From Paracoccus fistulariae (lineage in GTDB: Bacteria > Pseudomonadota > Alphaproteobacteria > Rhodobacterales > Rhodobacteraceae), in assembly GCF_028553785.1 (NCBI RefSeq), contig NZ_CP067136.1, positions 2,974,501 to 3,038,500 of the forward strand: a stretch of 64,000 nucleotides of DNA. The letters are read 5' to 3'. Shown piece after piece: positions 38,751 to 47,330 of the stretch (position 1 is its first letter; the number at the start of each line of letters is the position of its first letter). The notes under the pieces are model-generated. The model did no database searches. It was not told where the DNA came from and was given only the letters and a program-made list of their open reading frames with translations. A program made the position numbers and the translations under genes.

Positions 38751-39965
38751 TCAGAAGAAGGCCTGCAGCCCGGTGATGGCGCGACCCAGGATCAGGGCGT
38801 GGACGTCGTGGGTGCCTTCATAGGTATTGACGGTTTCCAGGTTCATCATGTGGCGGATGACCTGATATTCTTCGGAAATGCCGTTGCCGCCATGCATGTC
38901 GCGGGCCCAGCGGGCGATCTCCAGCGCCTTGCCGCAATTGTTGCGCTTGATTATCGAGATCATTTCCGGGGCAGCCTGCGCCTCGTCCATCAGGCGGCCG
39001 ACGCGCAGGCTGCCCTGCAGGCCGAGCGCGATTTCGGTCAGCATATTGGCCATTTTCAGCTGATGCAGCTGCGTCTGGGCCAGAGGTTTGCCGAATTGCT
39101 GGCGGTCGAGCCCGTATTGGCGGGCGGCGTTGAGGCAGAACTCGGCCGCGCCCATGACACCCCAGCTGATGCCATAGCGGGCGCGATTGAGGCAGCCGAA
39201 GGGGCCTTTCAGGCCTTCGACATTGGGCAGCAGGGCATCTTCGCCGACTTCGACATTCTCCATGACGATCTCGCCGGTGATCGAGGCGCGCAGGGACAGC
39301 TTGCCGCCGATCTTGGGGGCGGAGAGGCCTTTGGTGCCCTTGTCCAGCACGAAGCCGCGGATCTTGCCGCCATGGGCATCGGATTTCGCCCAGACCACGA
39401 AGACATCTGCAATGGGTGAATTCGAGATCCACATTTTCGAGCCGTTCAGCACATAGCCGGTATCGGTCTTGCGGGCCGTGGTTTTCATGCCGGCCGGATC
39501 CGAGCCTGCATCGGGTTCGGTCAGGCCGAAACAGCCGATCCATTCGCCCGAGGCCAGTTTGGGCAGGTATTTGCGGCGCTGTTCCTCGGACCCATAGGCG
39601 TAGATCGGATACATCACCAGCGAGCTTTGCACCGACATCATGCTGCGATAGCCGCTGTCCACACGCTCGACCTCTCGGGCGACGAGGCCGTAGGCCACGT
39701 AAGAGGCGCCCAGGCCGCCATATTCTTCGGGGACGGTGACGCCCAGAAGCCCCATCTCGCCCATTTCGCGGAAGATGGCGGGATCGGTTTCCTCATCGCG
39801 GAAGGCGTCGATGACGCGGGATTGCAGCTTGTCCTGCGCATAGGCGCGGGCGGCGTCGCGCAGCATGCGTTCCTCTTCGCTGAGCTGTTCGTCGAGCCGG
39901 AAAGGGTCTTCCCAGTCGAAGCGTCCCAGATCGGGTGCGTCTTTTGCCTTCAATGTACCAGCCAT
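38751..39965 (-). CDS. gcdH: Glutaryl-CoA dehydrogenase (acyl-CoA dehydrogenase family)
   Basis: FAD enzyme that oxidises and decarboxylates glutaryl-CoA to crotonyl-CoA in lysine and tryptophan breakdown. It has 404 residues from ATG 39965, which follows a strong gggaggac site. Motifs: [38 protein letters not shown], and the end [20 protein letters not shown], where the Glu is the catalytic base and the pattern is that of glutaryl-CoA dehydrogenases. No other pathway gene adjoins it. Confidence 0.93.
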   Translation of the reverse strand: MAGTLKAKDAPDLGRFDWEDPFRLDEQLSEEERMLRDAARAYAQDKLQSRVIDAFRDEETDPAIFREMGEMGLLGVTVPEEYGGLGASYVAYGLVAREVERVDSGYRSMMSVQSSLVMYPIYAYGSEEQRRKYLPKLASGEWIGCFGLTEPDAGSDPAGMKTTARKTDTGYVLNGSKMWISNSPIADVFVVWAKSDAHGGKIRGFVLDKGTKGLSAPKIGGKLSLRASITGEIVMENVEVGEDALLPNVEGLKGPFGCLNRARYGISWGVMGAAEFCLNAARQYGLDRQQFGKPLAQTQLHQLKMANMLTEIALGLQGSLRVGRLMDEAQAAPEMISIIKRNNCGKALEIARWARDMHGGNGISEEYQVIRHMMNLETVNTYEGTHDVHALILGRAITGLQAFF

Positions 39966-40126
39966 GCCGTCCTCCCTTATGCGTGTGATGATGTTTAGGG
40001 CGGATGGCGGGGCGTGGCAATCTGCGCAATCACGCGCTTGTTCACGCAGGTTTCGGGAACATGTGAACGCGGATGCGGTTATCACGTCAACTTGGATGTC
40101 GCAGCGACCTGGGAAGAGGGATTCAG

Positions 40127-42019
40127 ATGCGCGGGATGATTAGCAATACGACCACGATGGCCATGTGTCTGACATTGATGGCGCCGCAATTTGCGCGATC
40201 GCAGCCCGCGATGCCGATGCGACAGGCGCCTGTGGCGATCGATGCGCCGCTGGTTCTGGCCCAGGCGGAGCAGGATGAGGTGAAGCGGCGCAGGCAGGAG
40301 CGCCGGGCCGAGCGGGCCGAGAGGCGGCAGGAGCGGGCAGAGCGGCGCAAGGCCCGGCAAGAGGGGCGCGAGGCCAATCAGGCGCGGCGCGGGGCCGAGG
40401 GTGGAGCGAAGCGCAAGCAAGAGGCAGAGCGCCCCCGTCAGCAGCGCGAAGATGGTGATCGCCAGAGGGCTGGGAAGCGCGGTGACCCGCAGCAGGCGGC
40501 GGACCGCACTCAGCGGCAGGAGCGGCGAGCGGCCGAAGAAGAGCGGCGCAAGGACAGGCAAGAACGCCAGCAGCGTCGTGAGGCGCGGCAGCAGGAAGAG
40601 CGCCAACAGCAAGAACGCCAGCGCGCCAGACGGGAAGGCCAGCGGCAAGAGGCCGCGTTGGCCACCGGGCAGCGGGCGCAGCAGCGCAATGACAGCATGC
40701 AGAATCTGAGCAAAGCTCTGCAGACCGAAATTGACCGCGGGTTGCGTAATGAAGATCTGCGCTGCCTGTCCGGGGGAAGCCCGCCCTGTGGCGGCAGGAA
40801 TGCGCGGATGGTGACGCCGGAAGGCGCGGTCGTGCAGCGCAATGGCAAGGGTGAATTGCTGCTGGCGCCGCGTGATGCGCAATTGTATCGCGTCACCAAT
40901 GACGGCCGCTTTGTCCGCCGCGCTGCCGAAGAAGACCGGCGTCAGACCGCGCTGTCGCGCGAGGCCGCGCAAGAGCGTCGCTTGGGCGAAAATGTGGCGG
41001 CCTTGCTGAACGGGCAGGGTCGATTGCGGGAAGAGCGGATCACGCGCCAGAACTCGCGGCGCTCGGATCAGGATTTCGCGACCGATCTTCGGGATGCGCT
41101 GAATGGCGACCGTGCGAAACGCCGCGACGACGATGATAACGATCTGATGAAGGCGCTGCTGCTGGGTGCGGGTGCGCTGGCCGTGGGGGCGATGCTGAAC
41201 AACAACCGCCAGGTCGCGCTGAGTTCGCCGGATCGTGTTGTCCTCAGCCGACCCGATGGCAGCCAGGAGATCGTGAAGGACGAAACCGCGCTGCTGCGGC
41301 AGCCGGGATCCACCGTGACGACCGAGGAATTCGACGATGGCTCCAGCCGGACCATCGTGACCCGCGCCGATGGCAGCAAGGTGGTGACGATCCGTGATGC
41401 CGATCTTCGGGTGCTGCGCCGCTCGGTCATTTCACCGGATGGCAAAAGCGTGCGGCTGATCGACGACACGCAAGAGGTCGCGCCGGTCGATCTGGCGACC
41501 TTGCCTGAACCCGCGCCGGTCTATCAGGGCAGCAGCGTCACGGATGAGGCCGCCCTGCGCGAGGCGCTGTATCAGGAAGCGGGGGCGGATCGGCGTTTCA
41601 GCCTTGGCCAGATCCGCAACGTCCCCGAGGTGCGCGCCCTTGCCGCGCCGGTGAATATCGACGCGATCACCTTTGACACGGGCTCGGCAGCGATCAGCGC
41701 CGATCAGGCGCGGCAATTGGCGGGGCTTGGTGAGGTGATTGGCGATGCGGTCGCCGAAAATCCGCAAGAGATGTTTCTGATCGAGGGCCATACCGACACC
41801 GTGGGGTCAGAGGCCACCAATCTGGCCCTGTCGGATCGCCGTGCGGAATCCGTGGCGCTGGCGCTGTCGGAATATTTCGCCGTGCCGCCCGAGAATCTGG
41901 TCGTGCAGGGCTATGGCGAACAATATCTCAGCATCCGCAGCGAAGGCGATATTCGCGAAAATCGTCGTGCCTCGGTCCGGCGGATCACCAATCTTCTGCA
42001 AACCGCGCAGGAGGAATAG
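40127..42019 (+). CDS. OmpA-family protein with basic coiled-coil region
   Basis: A 630-residue exported protein. ATG 40127 follows gaagaggg and opens a signal peptide ([18 protein letters not shown]). Residues ~55-190 are almost only Arg, Glu, Gln, Ala and Lys (for example [20 protein letters not shown]), a long charged helix or coiled coil. A short membrane-like segment, [19 protein letters not shown], sits near residue 345. The C-terminal OmpA domain (from ~520) has [20 protein letters not shown], the peptidoglycan-binding [20 protein letters not shown] and [10 protein letters not shown]. It is likely a periplasmic or envelope peptidoglycan anchor; the role of the basic arm is unknown. Confidence 0.85.
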   Translation: MRGMISNTTTMAMCLTLMAPQFARSQPAMPMRQAPVAIDAPLVLAQAEQDEVKRRRQERRAERAERRQERAERRKARQEGREANQARRGAEGGAKRKQEAERPRQQREDGDRQRAGKRGDPQQAADRTQRQERRAAEEERRKDRQERQQRREARQQEERQQQERQRARREGQRQEAALATGQRAQQRNDSMQNLSKALQTEIDRGLRNEDLRCLSGGSPPCGGRNARMVTPEGAVVQRNGKGELLLAPRDAQLYRVTNDGRFVRRAAEEDRRQTALSREAAQERRLGENVAALLNGQGRLREERITRQNSRRSDQDFATDLRDALNGDRAKRRDDDDNDLMKALLLGAGALAVGAMLNNNRQVALSSPDRVVLSRPDGSQEIVKDETALLRQPGSTVTTEEFDDGSSRTIVTRADGSKVVTIRDADLRVLRRSVISPDGKSVRLIDDTQEVAPVDLATLPEPAPVYQGSSVTDEAALREALYQEAGADRRFSLGQIRNVPEVRALAAPVNIDAITFDTGSAAISADQARQLAGLGEVIGDAVAENPQEMFLIEGHTDTVGSEATNLALSDRRAESVALALSEYFAVPPENLVVQGYGEQYLSIRSEGDIRENRRASVRRITNLLQTAQEE

Positions 42020-42036
42020 GGGCGGCCGGACATGGC

Positions 42037-42065
42037 AAGGCCCCGGTCATTCATGCCGGGGCCTT
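42037..42065. terminator. Terminator after the OmpA-family gene
   Basis: A perfect 10-bp stem, AAGGCCCCGG/CCGGGGCCTT, with a 9-nt loop lies between two convergent genes. The plus-strand tail is only mildly T-rich. Confidence 0.75.
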
Positions 42066-42088
42066 CTATCCTCACGCAGGAAGACCGC

Positions 42089-42532
42089 TCAGGCCACGCG
42101 TGCAAATTCGATTTTCGGGCAGCGATCCTGCACCACGGTCATGCCGCGATCGCGGGCCTTTTCGGCGGCCTTGTCGTCGCGCACGCCAAGCTGGCACCAG
42201 ATGGTCTTCAGGCCCGGCAGGTTCTGCAATGCCTCATCCACGATGGTTCCGACAGCGTCAGAGCGGCGGAAGATATCCACCATATCGACAGGGATCGAGT
42301 CGGGGATATCGGCAAGGCGCGCATAGGTGGTCTCGCCCAGAATGACCTTGCCTGTATGGCCCGGATTGACCGGGATCACCCGCATGCCCAGGGCCAGCAG
42401 ATATCGCGCCACACCCCAGCTTGGCCGGGTCTCATTGGGCGAAAGCCCGACCATCGCCACAACCCTGGTCGTGGACATGATTCGGGCCATATCCTCATCT
42501 TCTGCAGCATAATCATCCAGCTGGATATTCAT
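42089..42532 (-). CDS. CoA-binding domain protein (YccU type)
   Basis: A 147-residue Rossmann-fold protein. TRVVAMVGLSPNETRPSWGV is the nucleotide/CoA-binding start, followed by LALGMRVIPVNPGHTGKVIL and VDMVDIFRRSDAVGTIVDEA, with IWCQLGVRDDKAAEKARDRG near the end. The family resembles the N-terminal domain of succinyl-CoA synthetase alpha; the physiological role is not known. It converges on the OmpA-family gene. Confidence 0.9.
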   Translation of the reverse strand: MNIQLDDYAAEDEDMARIMSTTRVVAMVGLSPNETRPSWGVARYLLALGMRVIPVNPGHTGKVILGETTYARLADIPDSIPVDMVDIFRRSDAVGTIVDEALQNLPGLKTIWCQLGVRDDKAAEKARDRGMTVVQDRCPKIEFARVA

Positions 42533-42577
42533 CGCGAGCTCCCTCTCGTTCAGAACACGGCTATAACCTTACACATA

Positions 42578-42610
42578 AAAGGCGCCCGGTCCATATGGAT
42601 GGCCGGGCGC
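42578..42610 (-). terminator. Minus-strand terminator downstream of the YHS gene
   Basis: GCGCCCGG (42582-42589) pairs with CCGGGCGC (42603-42610); on the minus strand the stem is followed by CTTTTATG. It would end the YHS transcript. Upstream of it, at about 42637-42668, GAACATG and CATGTTC can form a second hairpin. Confidence 0.55.
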
Positions 42611-42753
42611 AAGTCGCGGAACGAGGGACAGTGATCTGAACATGACCGTTCCGGGGCCATGTTCTGACACCTAAATGGGTATCCTCTGTGCAAAGTTCCA
42701 GAGTTTTCCCGATTTCGTGATTCGTTTTTTAAGAAATTCCCGTTTTCTTCCGC

Positions 42754-43161
42754 CTAGCGTGCTTGCCATGTCGAACGAGCCAGCGACAGGATCGGTTCCG
42801 GGTTCTGGACGAATTCCCTCAATGCCGCCCGAGAGCGCAGCAGATAGATCCGGCGGTCGCGAATGGCGAAATAGCTGGGATTTCCGATTTCGAACCGCCC
42901 TTTCGACAATTGCACCGGGCAATAGCCGTCGAAGACCGGGATATAGCTGCGGGGATTGGCCTCGAACCGGGCGCGGTTCTCTTCGCTGACGAAATGCCAG
43001 ACCTTGCCGCGCCACATCGTGCTGATATCGCTGCGACCGGGCAGGGCGCGGTTCTGCGTGATATAGCCGACGGGGTCGAACCCCTCTAACGCCCAGTCCT
43101 GCGCGCCTGCGGGCAGGGCGAGCGATAGCGTCAGAAGGATCGGGGCAAGCAGGGTTTTCAT
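42754..43161 (-). CDS. Exported YHS domain protein
   Basis: A 135-residue protein with a clear signal peptide (MKTLLAPILLTLSLALPAGA, cleavage after AGA-Q). The YHS domain follows: DWALEGFDPVGYITQNRALP, WRGKVWHFVSEENRARFEAN and the end segment DGYCPVQLSKG. YHS domains often bind metals, and similar exported proteins occur beside copper or heme genes, but none is near here. A periplasmic metal-related role is possible, not shown. Confidence 0.88.
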   Translation of the reverse strand: MKTLLAPILLTLSLALPAGAQDWALEGFDPVGYITQNRALPGRSDISTMWRGKVWHFVSEENRARFEANPRSYIPVFDGYCPVQLSKGRFEIGNPSYFAIRDRRIYLLRSRAALREFVQNPEPILSLARSTWQAR

Positions 43162-43247
43162 GGCGGAACCGGATGGAGATAACCCATAACTGGCAGGCCC
43201 TCGCTCGATTCTCAATGTGACAGGGCAGGACGTCGCATGGATGTGAT

Positions 43248-44051
43248 TTAGCCGTGTCCTGCGGCGTAGAGCGCCACCGCCGCCGCGTTCGAGACGTTCA
43301 GCGATCCGAAATCCGCCGCAAAGGGAATGCGCGCGACGTAATCGCAGGTCTTCATGGTCAGATCGCGCATGCCCGGCCCCTCGGCCCCCATGACCAGACA
43401 GATCGCCCGGCCCGGCAGGTCGTCCAGAAGCTGCGGCAGCGTGTCTTGCCCGGTGCCGTCAAGTCCGATCAGGATGAAGCCCATGCCCTTCAGCTGGGTC
43501 AGCGCCTCGGCCAGGTTGGGGACGCGCAGATAGGGCTGGCGTTCCAGCGCGCCCGATGCCGTCTTGGCCAGCGCCCCGGTTTCGGGGGCGGAATGACGGG
43601 CAGGCGCGATCACCGCCCGGGCGCCGAACACCTCGGCCGAACGCAGGATGGCGCCGATATTATGCGGATCCGTCACCCGATCCAGCGCCACCAGCAGCGG
43701 GCGTTGTTCGCCCGGGGCCTCGCGCAGCGCCACCTCGCTGAGGCTGCCCCATTTCAGCGGCTTCACCTCCAGCGCGGCGCCCTGATGGACGCTGTCGGGC
43801 GCCAGCGGCACGGATTTGCCGAAAACGCGCGGATCGGTGATCTCGGGCGTCATGCCATGCAGGTCGCCCAGACGGTCCACGGCGTTCTGCGTCACCACCA
43901 GCCGCAGCTTTTCCCGCGCCGGATTGGCCAGCGCATCGCGCACGGCATGCAGGCCGAACAGCCAGACCGTCTCGGCCCCGGCCGCGCGGCGGGCGCGTTC
44001 CTTGTCGATCACCCAGCTGGGTTTCTTGGCTTTCCCGGATTTTTCGGCCAT
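43248..44051 (-). CDS. rlmB: 23S rRNA (guanosine-2'-O-)-methyltransferase RlmB
   Basis: SPOUT-class methyltransferase for G2251 of 23S rRNA. It has 267 residues. The N-terminal substrate-binding domain has ETVWLFGLHAVRDALANPAR. The SpoU motifs are LVALDRVTDPHNIGAILRSA, CLVMGAEGPGMRDLTMKTCD and IPFAADFGSLNVSNAAAVAL in the trefoil knot. It is divergent from the tRNA-Tyr gene. Confidence 0.95.
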   Translation of the reverse strand: MAEKSGKAKKPSWVIDKERARRAAGAETVWLFGLHAVRDALANPAREKLRLVVTQNAVDRLGDLHGMTPEITDPRVFGKSVPLAPDSVHQGAALEVKPLKWGSLSEVALREAPGEQRPLLVALDRVTDPHNIGAILRSAEVFGARAVIAPARHSAPETGALAKTASGALERQPYLRVPNLAEALTQLKGMGFILIGLDGTGQDTLPQLLDDLPGRAICLVMGAEGPGMRDLTMKTCDYVARIPFAADFGSLNVSNAAAVALYAAGHG

Positions 44052-44119
44052 TCCATCGTCCTTTTGTCAGGCTTCTTCATCGCCTGTTAGATAGCTTTCG
44101 TGCAAGACCCCGAAATCTG

Positions 44120-44149
44120 CTTGACGCCCCCGGACAGGGCCGCTAATCA
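44120..44149 (+). promoter_or_regulatory. Probable promoter of tRNA-Tyr
   Basis: CTTGAC (extended -35, TTGACG at 44121-44126) is followed after 17 bp by TAATCA (44144-44149). The expected start site is about 18 nt ahead of the tRNA. The strong -35 with a weak -10 is the pattern I associate with stable-RNA promoters in Rhodobacterales. Confidence 0.5.
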
Positions 44150-44173
44150 CCCCACCACGCCGAGGCGTTCGGC

Positions 44174-44257
44174 GGGCGACGTGCTGCAAGGTGCGGCAGC
44201 GGACTGTAACTCCGCCGGGGAGACCCATGCCTGGTTCGATTCCAGGGTCGCCCACCA
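44174..44257 (+). tRNA. tRNA-Tyr (GTA)
   Basis: An 84-nt gene with encoded CCA (44255-44257). Acceptor stem GGGCGAC/GTCGCCC is perfect, A73 is the discriminator. Anticodon arm GCGGA-CTGTAAC-TCCGC places GTA at 44206-44208. The 14-nt variable arm (with GGG-GAGA-CCC) fits a class II tRNA-Tyr, and the T arm CCTGG-TTCGATT-CCAGG is canonical. The D arm fits GCTG-CAAGGTG-CGGC, but the core positions are G8, C14 and G21 instead of the near-universal U8, A14 and A21, and position 38 is C. Confidence 0.82.
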
Positions 44258-44324
44258 CTTCCTTCCCGAAATTCCGGATGATGCTTCCCAAACCCGTGGT
44301 GGTGTTGTTGGGCGCTGACGCCCG

Positions 44325-44783
44325 TTATTCATCCACGACATTCAGGATCTGCGGCAGGGCGGGGCAGGGCAGAAGCTGGTTCTTGGCGACATCGGCCAGC
44401 GTGTGATTATGCAGGAAAACATAGACATGCGCCGACAGGCTTTCCCACAGCCGGTTGGACAGCGTCTGCGCCCGCGATCCCGACACCCCGCCCGAGGCGC
44501 CCGCGCCGATATGCATGGCGCTGACGGTTTCGTCCACGGCTTCCAGGATCTCGGCCACGCGGATGGTCTCGGGCGCGCGGCCCAGGCGATAGCCGCCCCC
44601 GGGGCCCCGGACCGAGGCGACCAGCTCGGCGCGGCGCAGGCGCACGAAAAGCTGTTCCAGATAGGGCAGCGAGATATCCTGACGCTCGGATATCTCGGCC
44701 AGCGATGTCAGGCGGTCCTTGCCCGCGGTCGCAAGATCGACCAAGGCGATAATCGCGTAGCGTCCTTTGGTGGACAGTTTCAT
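44325..44783 (-). CDS. iscR: Rrf2-family regulator, IscR of Rhodobacterales type
   Basis: A 152-residue winged-helix repressor of iron-sulfur genes. ATG 44783 has a ggggag site at ideal spacing. The start MKLSTKGRYAIIALVDLA and ISLPYLEQLFVRLRRAELVA with RGPGGGYRLGRAPETI are classic IscR. The three-cysteine cluster loop of E. coli IscR is replaced by HIGAGASGGVSGSRAQ without cysteine; the only Cys is C140 in LLPCPALPQ. This matches what is published for Rhodobacter sphaeroides IscR, which uses one C-terminal cysteine. No suf or isc genes are in the window; an alpha/beta hydrolase is divergent. Confidence 0.88.
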   Translation of the reverse strand: MKLSTKGRYAIIALVDLATAGKDRLTSLAEISERQDISLPYLEQLFVRLRRAELVASVRGPGGGYRLGRAPETIRVAEILEAVDETVSAMHIGAGASGGVSGSRAQTLSNRLWESLSAHVYVFLHNHTLADVAKNQLLPCPALPQILNVVDE

Positions 44784-44947
44784 GGTCACACTCCCCTATA
44801 TCACCGGCATCCATTGACGGCTTGCGCTGACACGCGCTATTCCGCCAGGGTCCGTTTCTTGCGCAATCGCCGCAGGCATACCAGATAATTGATCTAGAAG
44901 TCGCGCCCAGAAGCGTCAAGAAACCACAAAATCCCTGAAGGAAGACG

Positions 44948-45610
44948 ATGCCCGAGCTGATTTTCCCTGGCCCTGAAGGCCGCCTTGAAGGCCGCTATCA
45001 TCCGCAACCGGGCAAGCCCGACGCCCCGATTGCCATCGTGCTGCACCCGCATCCGCAATATGGCGGGACGATGAACAACCGCGTCGTGTATAACCTGCAT
45101 TACGCCTTCCACAATATGGGCTTCACGGTGATGCGGTTCAATTTCCGTGGCGTGGGGCGCAGCCAGGGTGAGTTCGATCAGGGCATCGGCGAATTGTCCG
45201 ATGCCGCCTCGGCGCTGGATTACCTGCAGGCGATGAACCCCAACAGCAAGCATTGCTGGGTCGCGGGTTTCAGCTTTGGCGCCTGGATCGGAATGCAGCT
45301 GCTGATGCGTCGGCCCGAGATCACCGGCTTTATCAGCGTCGCGCCGCCCGCGAACATGTATGATTTCAGTTTCCTTGCGCCCTGTCCGTCCTCGGGGCTG
45401 ATCGTGAATGGCACCGCCGATCGCGTGGCGCCGCCCAAGGATACCCATGCCCTTGTCGGCAAGCTGCGCGAGCAGAAGGGCATCTCGATCACGCATGAGG
45501 AAATCGTCGAGGCCGATCACTTCTTCCGCGATGATGAGGCGCATATGAAGCCCATGATCGATCTGGTTCAAAGCTATGTCCGCCGCCGCCTGACCGAGTC
45601 CAGCCGGTGA
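44948..45610 (+). CDS. Alpha/beta hydrolase (COG2945 type)
   Basis: A 220-residue hydrolase. The first strands are VLHPHPQYGGTMNNRVVYNL and VMRFNFRGVGRSQGEFDQG; the nucleophile elbow is VAGFSFGAWIGMQ (Ser near residue 116). The acidic residue lies in VNGTADRVAPPKDTH and the His in VEADHFFRDDEAH. The substrate is unknown. In related bacteria this gene commonly neighbours iscR, which is true here, so an iron-sulfur link is possible. Confidence 0.88.
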   Translation: MPELIFPGPEGRLEGRYHPQPGKPDAPIAIVLHPHPQYGGTMNNRVVYNLHYAFHNMGFTVMRFNFRGVGRSQGEFDQGIGELSDAASALDYLQAMNPNSKHCWVAGFSFGAWIGMQLLMRRPEITGFISVAPPANMYDFSFLAPCPSSGLIVNGTADRVAPPKDTHALVGKLREQKGISITHEEIVEADHFFRDDEAHMKPMIDLVQSYVRRRLTESSR

Positions 45611-46050
45611 CACGACAGATGGGCGCGGCCTGGCTGGTGACAGCCGTTGGCCTTGCCCTGGCGCTGACCTGTCTTGCGGCGGCGCTGTTGCAGCAGATCG
45701 AAGACTGCGCGGGGCAGCTGGTTGCCTCGCAGCGGGCCTTTGATCCGTCCAGCCGCAATCTGTGGGATTACTTGCGGCCGCTGGATTTCCTGATATTTCT
45801 GGCTTGCCTGCTGCCCTCGGCCCTTTGGGCCGTGCTGCTGCGCGGGCGCAGGCAGATGGTGCAGCTTGCAGGCACGCTTGTTCTGGCGCTGATGATTGCA
45901 TGGCACCTGTATCGCAGCTATTCCGGGCTGTGTTCGGTCAGCGATCTGTTCGGCAGTGCGGAACTGGGCATCTATGTCTTTTTCGCCCTTCTGATGACGA
46001 TGCTGATCCGGCGCGGGGCTGAACTTGTTGCGGAAAGGGCAGGAGAATGA
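45607..46050 (+). CDS. Small integral membrane protein, 147 aa
   Basis: Start GTG 45607 overlaps the preceding stop as GTGA; ATG 45619 is the alternative. Four hydrophobic segments are visible: AAWLVTAVGLALALTCLAAA, LDFLIFLACLLPSALWAVLL, QLAGTLVLALMIAWHLY and LGIYVFFALLMTMLI. I do not recognise the family. It overlaps the next gene by 4 bp and so belongs to a three-gene unit with the hydrolase and the HD protein. Confidence 0.75.
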   Translation: MTRQMGAAWLVTAVGLALALTCLAAALLQQIEDCAGQLVASQRAFDPSSRNLWDYLRPLDFLIFLACLLPSALWAVLLRGRRQMVQLAGTLVLALMIAWHLYRSYSGLCSVSDLFGSAELGIYVFFALLMTMLIRRGAELVAERAGE

Positions 46051-47180
46051 GCGATCTGGATCAATCCTTCGCCTTCCTGTGCGAGGCGGATCGACTGAAA
46101 TCGGTGCAGCGTGCCAGCGTGCTGATGGATCTGTCGCGCCCCGAAAACAGTGCCGAGCACAGTTGGCATGTCGCGCTTTACGGCATGGTGTTCGGCATCT
46201 CTGACCGTGCCATCCGCATGCTGCTGCTGCATGATCTGGTCGAGATCGACACCGGCGATCACCCCATCCATTTGCAACATGACACCCCCGCGATCGAGGC
46301 GGCCGAGGCCGCCGCCGCGCGGCGCCTGTTCGGCATGCTGGCGCAGGGCGCGGGGCATGCCGATCTCTGGTCCGAATTCGAGCAGGCTGCGACGCCTGAC
46401 GCGCGGATGGCCAAGCGTATGGATCATGTGCAGCCGATCATGCAGGTGCTTTGCGCCCCCGATCCCTTGCCTGACCATTTGCAGATCGTGCGCGACAATA
46501 TGGCCAGCGGCCGCGCCGCCCGGCTGCGTCAGGAATGGCCGCAGATCATGCAGGCCGCCGATGCGCTGCTGGTGGGGCAACCCGTGACCGGAGAGCTTGG
46601 CCAGCGGCTGAGGTTTCTGGCCGAGGCCGACCGTCTGAAATCCGTCTATCGCGCCAGTCGCCTCTGCGATTCCTCGCGTCGGGAAAACAGCGCCGAACAT
46701 AGTTGGCATCTGGCGCTTTATGCGCTGATCATGGCGGCGCATGCCGATCCGCGGGTAGATATCAGCCGGGTGATCCGGATGCTGATCCTGCATGATCTGG
46801 TCGAAATCGATACCGGGGATGTGCCGCTGCATTCCGCCAATGGTCAGGCCCATCACAGCGCCGATCAGATGGCCGCCGAAAGCGCCGCCGCCACGCGGAT
46901 CTTTGGTCTGCTGCCGGATGCGCAGGCGGTAGAGTTTCGGGCGCTGTGGGAAGAGTTCGAAGCCGCGGCCACCCCCGACGCGCTCTTTGCCAAATCGCTG
47001 GACCGGGCGCAGCCGGTGATGCAGAACCTGGCAGCGGATGGCGGCACCTGGGCGGAATTCAACGTCACCTATCCGCAGTTGCAGCAGCGCGTCGGCCGCC
47101 AGATCGCGCGCGGCGCGCCTGATCTGTGGCGCTGGCTGGATCAACGGGCGCAGCGATGGTTCACGCAAAACGCCCATTGA
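46047..47180 (+). CDS. Tandem HD-domain phosphohydrolase (YfbR-like, duplicated)
   Basis: A 377-residue protein that consists of two homologous HD domains in a row. Repeat 1 (about 5-180) has FLCEADRLKSVQRASVLMD, NSAEHSWHVALYGM and LLLHDLVEIDTGDHPIHL; repeat 2 (about 188-370) has FLAEADRLKSVYRASRLCD, NSAEHSWHLALYAL and LILHDLVEIDTGDVPLHS. Both keep H...HD...D metal ligands. Single-domain relatives of about 190 residues are 5'-deoxynucleotidase-like. It starts with aggaga at the preceding stop codon. The substrate is inferred as a nucleotide. Confidence 0.85.
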   Translation: MSDLDQSFAFLCEADRLKSVQRASVLMDLSRPENSAEHSWHVALYGMVFGISDRAIRMLLLHDLVEIDTGDHPIHLQHDTPAIEAAEAAAARRLFGMLAQGAGHADLWSEFEQAATPDARMAKRMDHVQPIMQVLCAPDPLPDHLQIVRDNMASGRAARLRQEWPQIMQAADALLVGQPVTGELGQRLRFLAEADRLKSVYRASRLCDSSRRENSAEHSWHLALYALIMAAHADPRVDISRVIRMLILHDLVEIDTGDVPLHSANGQAHHSADQMAAESAAATRIFGLLPDAQAVEFRALWEEFEAAATPDALFAKSLDRAQPVMQNLAADGGTWAEFNVTYPQLQQRVGRQIARGAPDLWRWLDQRAQRWFTQNAH

Positions 47181-47330
47181 TCCCCGCCGACGGTCCGACG
47201 TACCGCGCCCAACCGGCGCGCGACAAGGCGTATCTTTCGGCATACCATAGCATACAACCTTTTCATCCGCGGCAATTCCGGCTATAGCCACCCCCAATCA
47301 CATTCCAACAGCGATCAACGGGAGCCACCC

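Noticed and set aside
44943..44947. Iron-Rhodo-box in the iscR/hydrolase intergenic region
   Set aside because: No matching palindrome could be read between 44784 and 44947.
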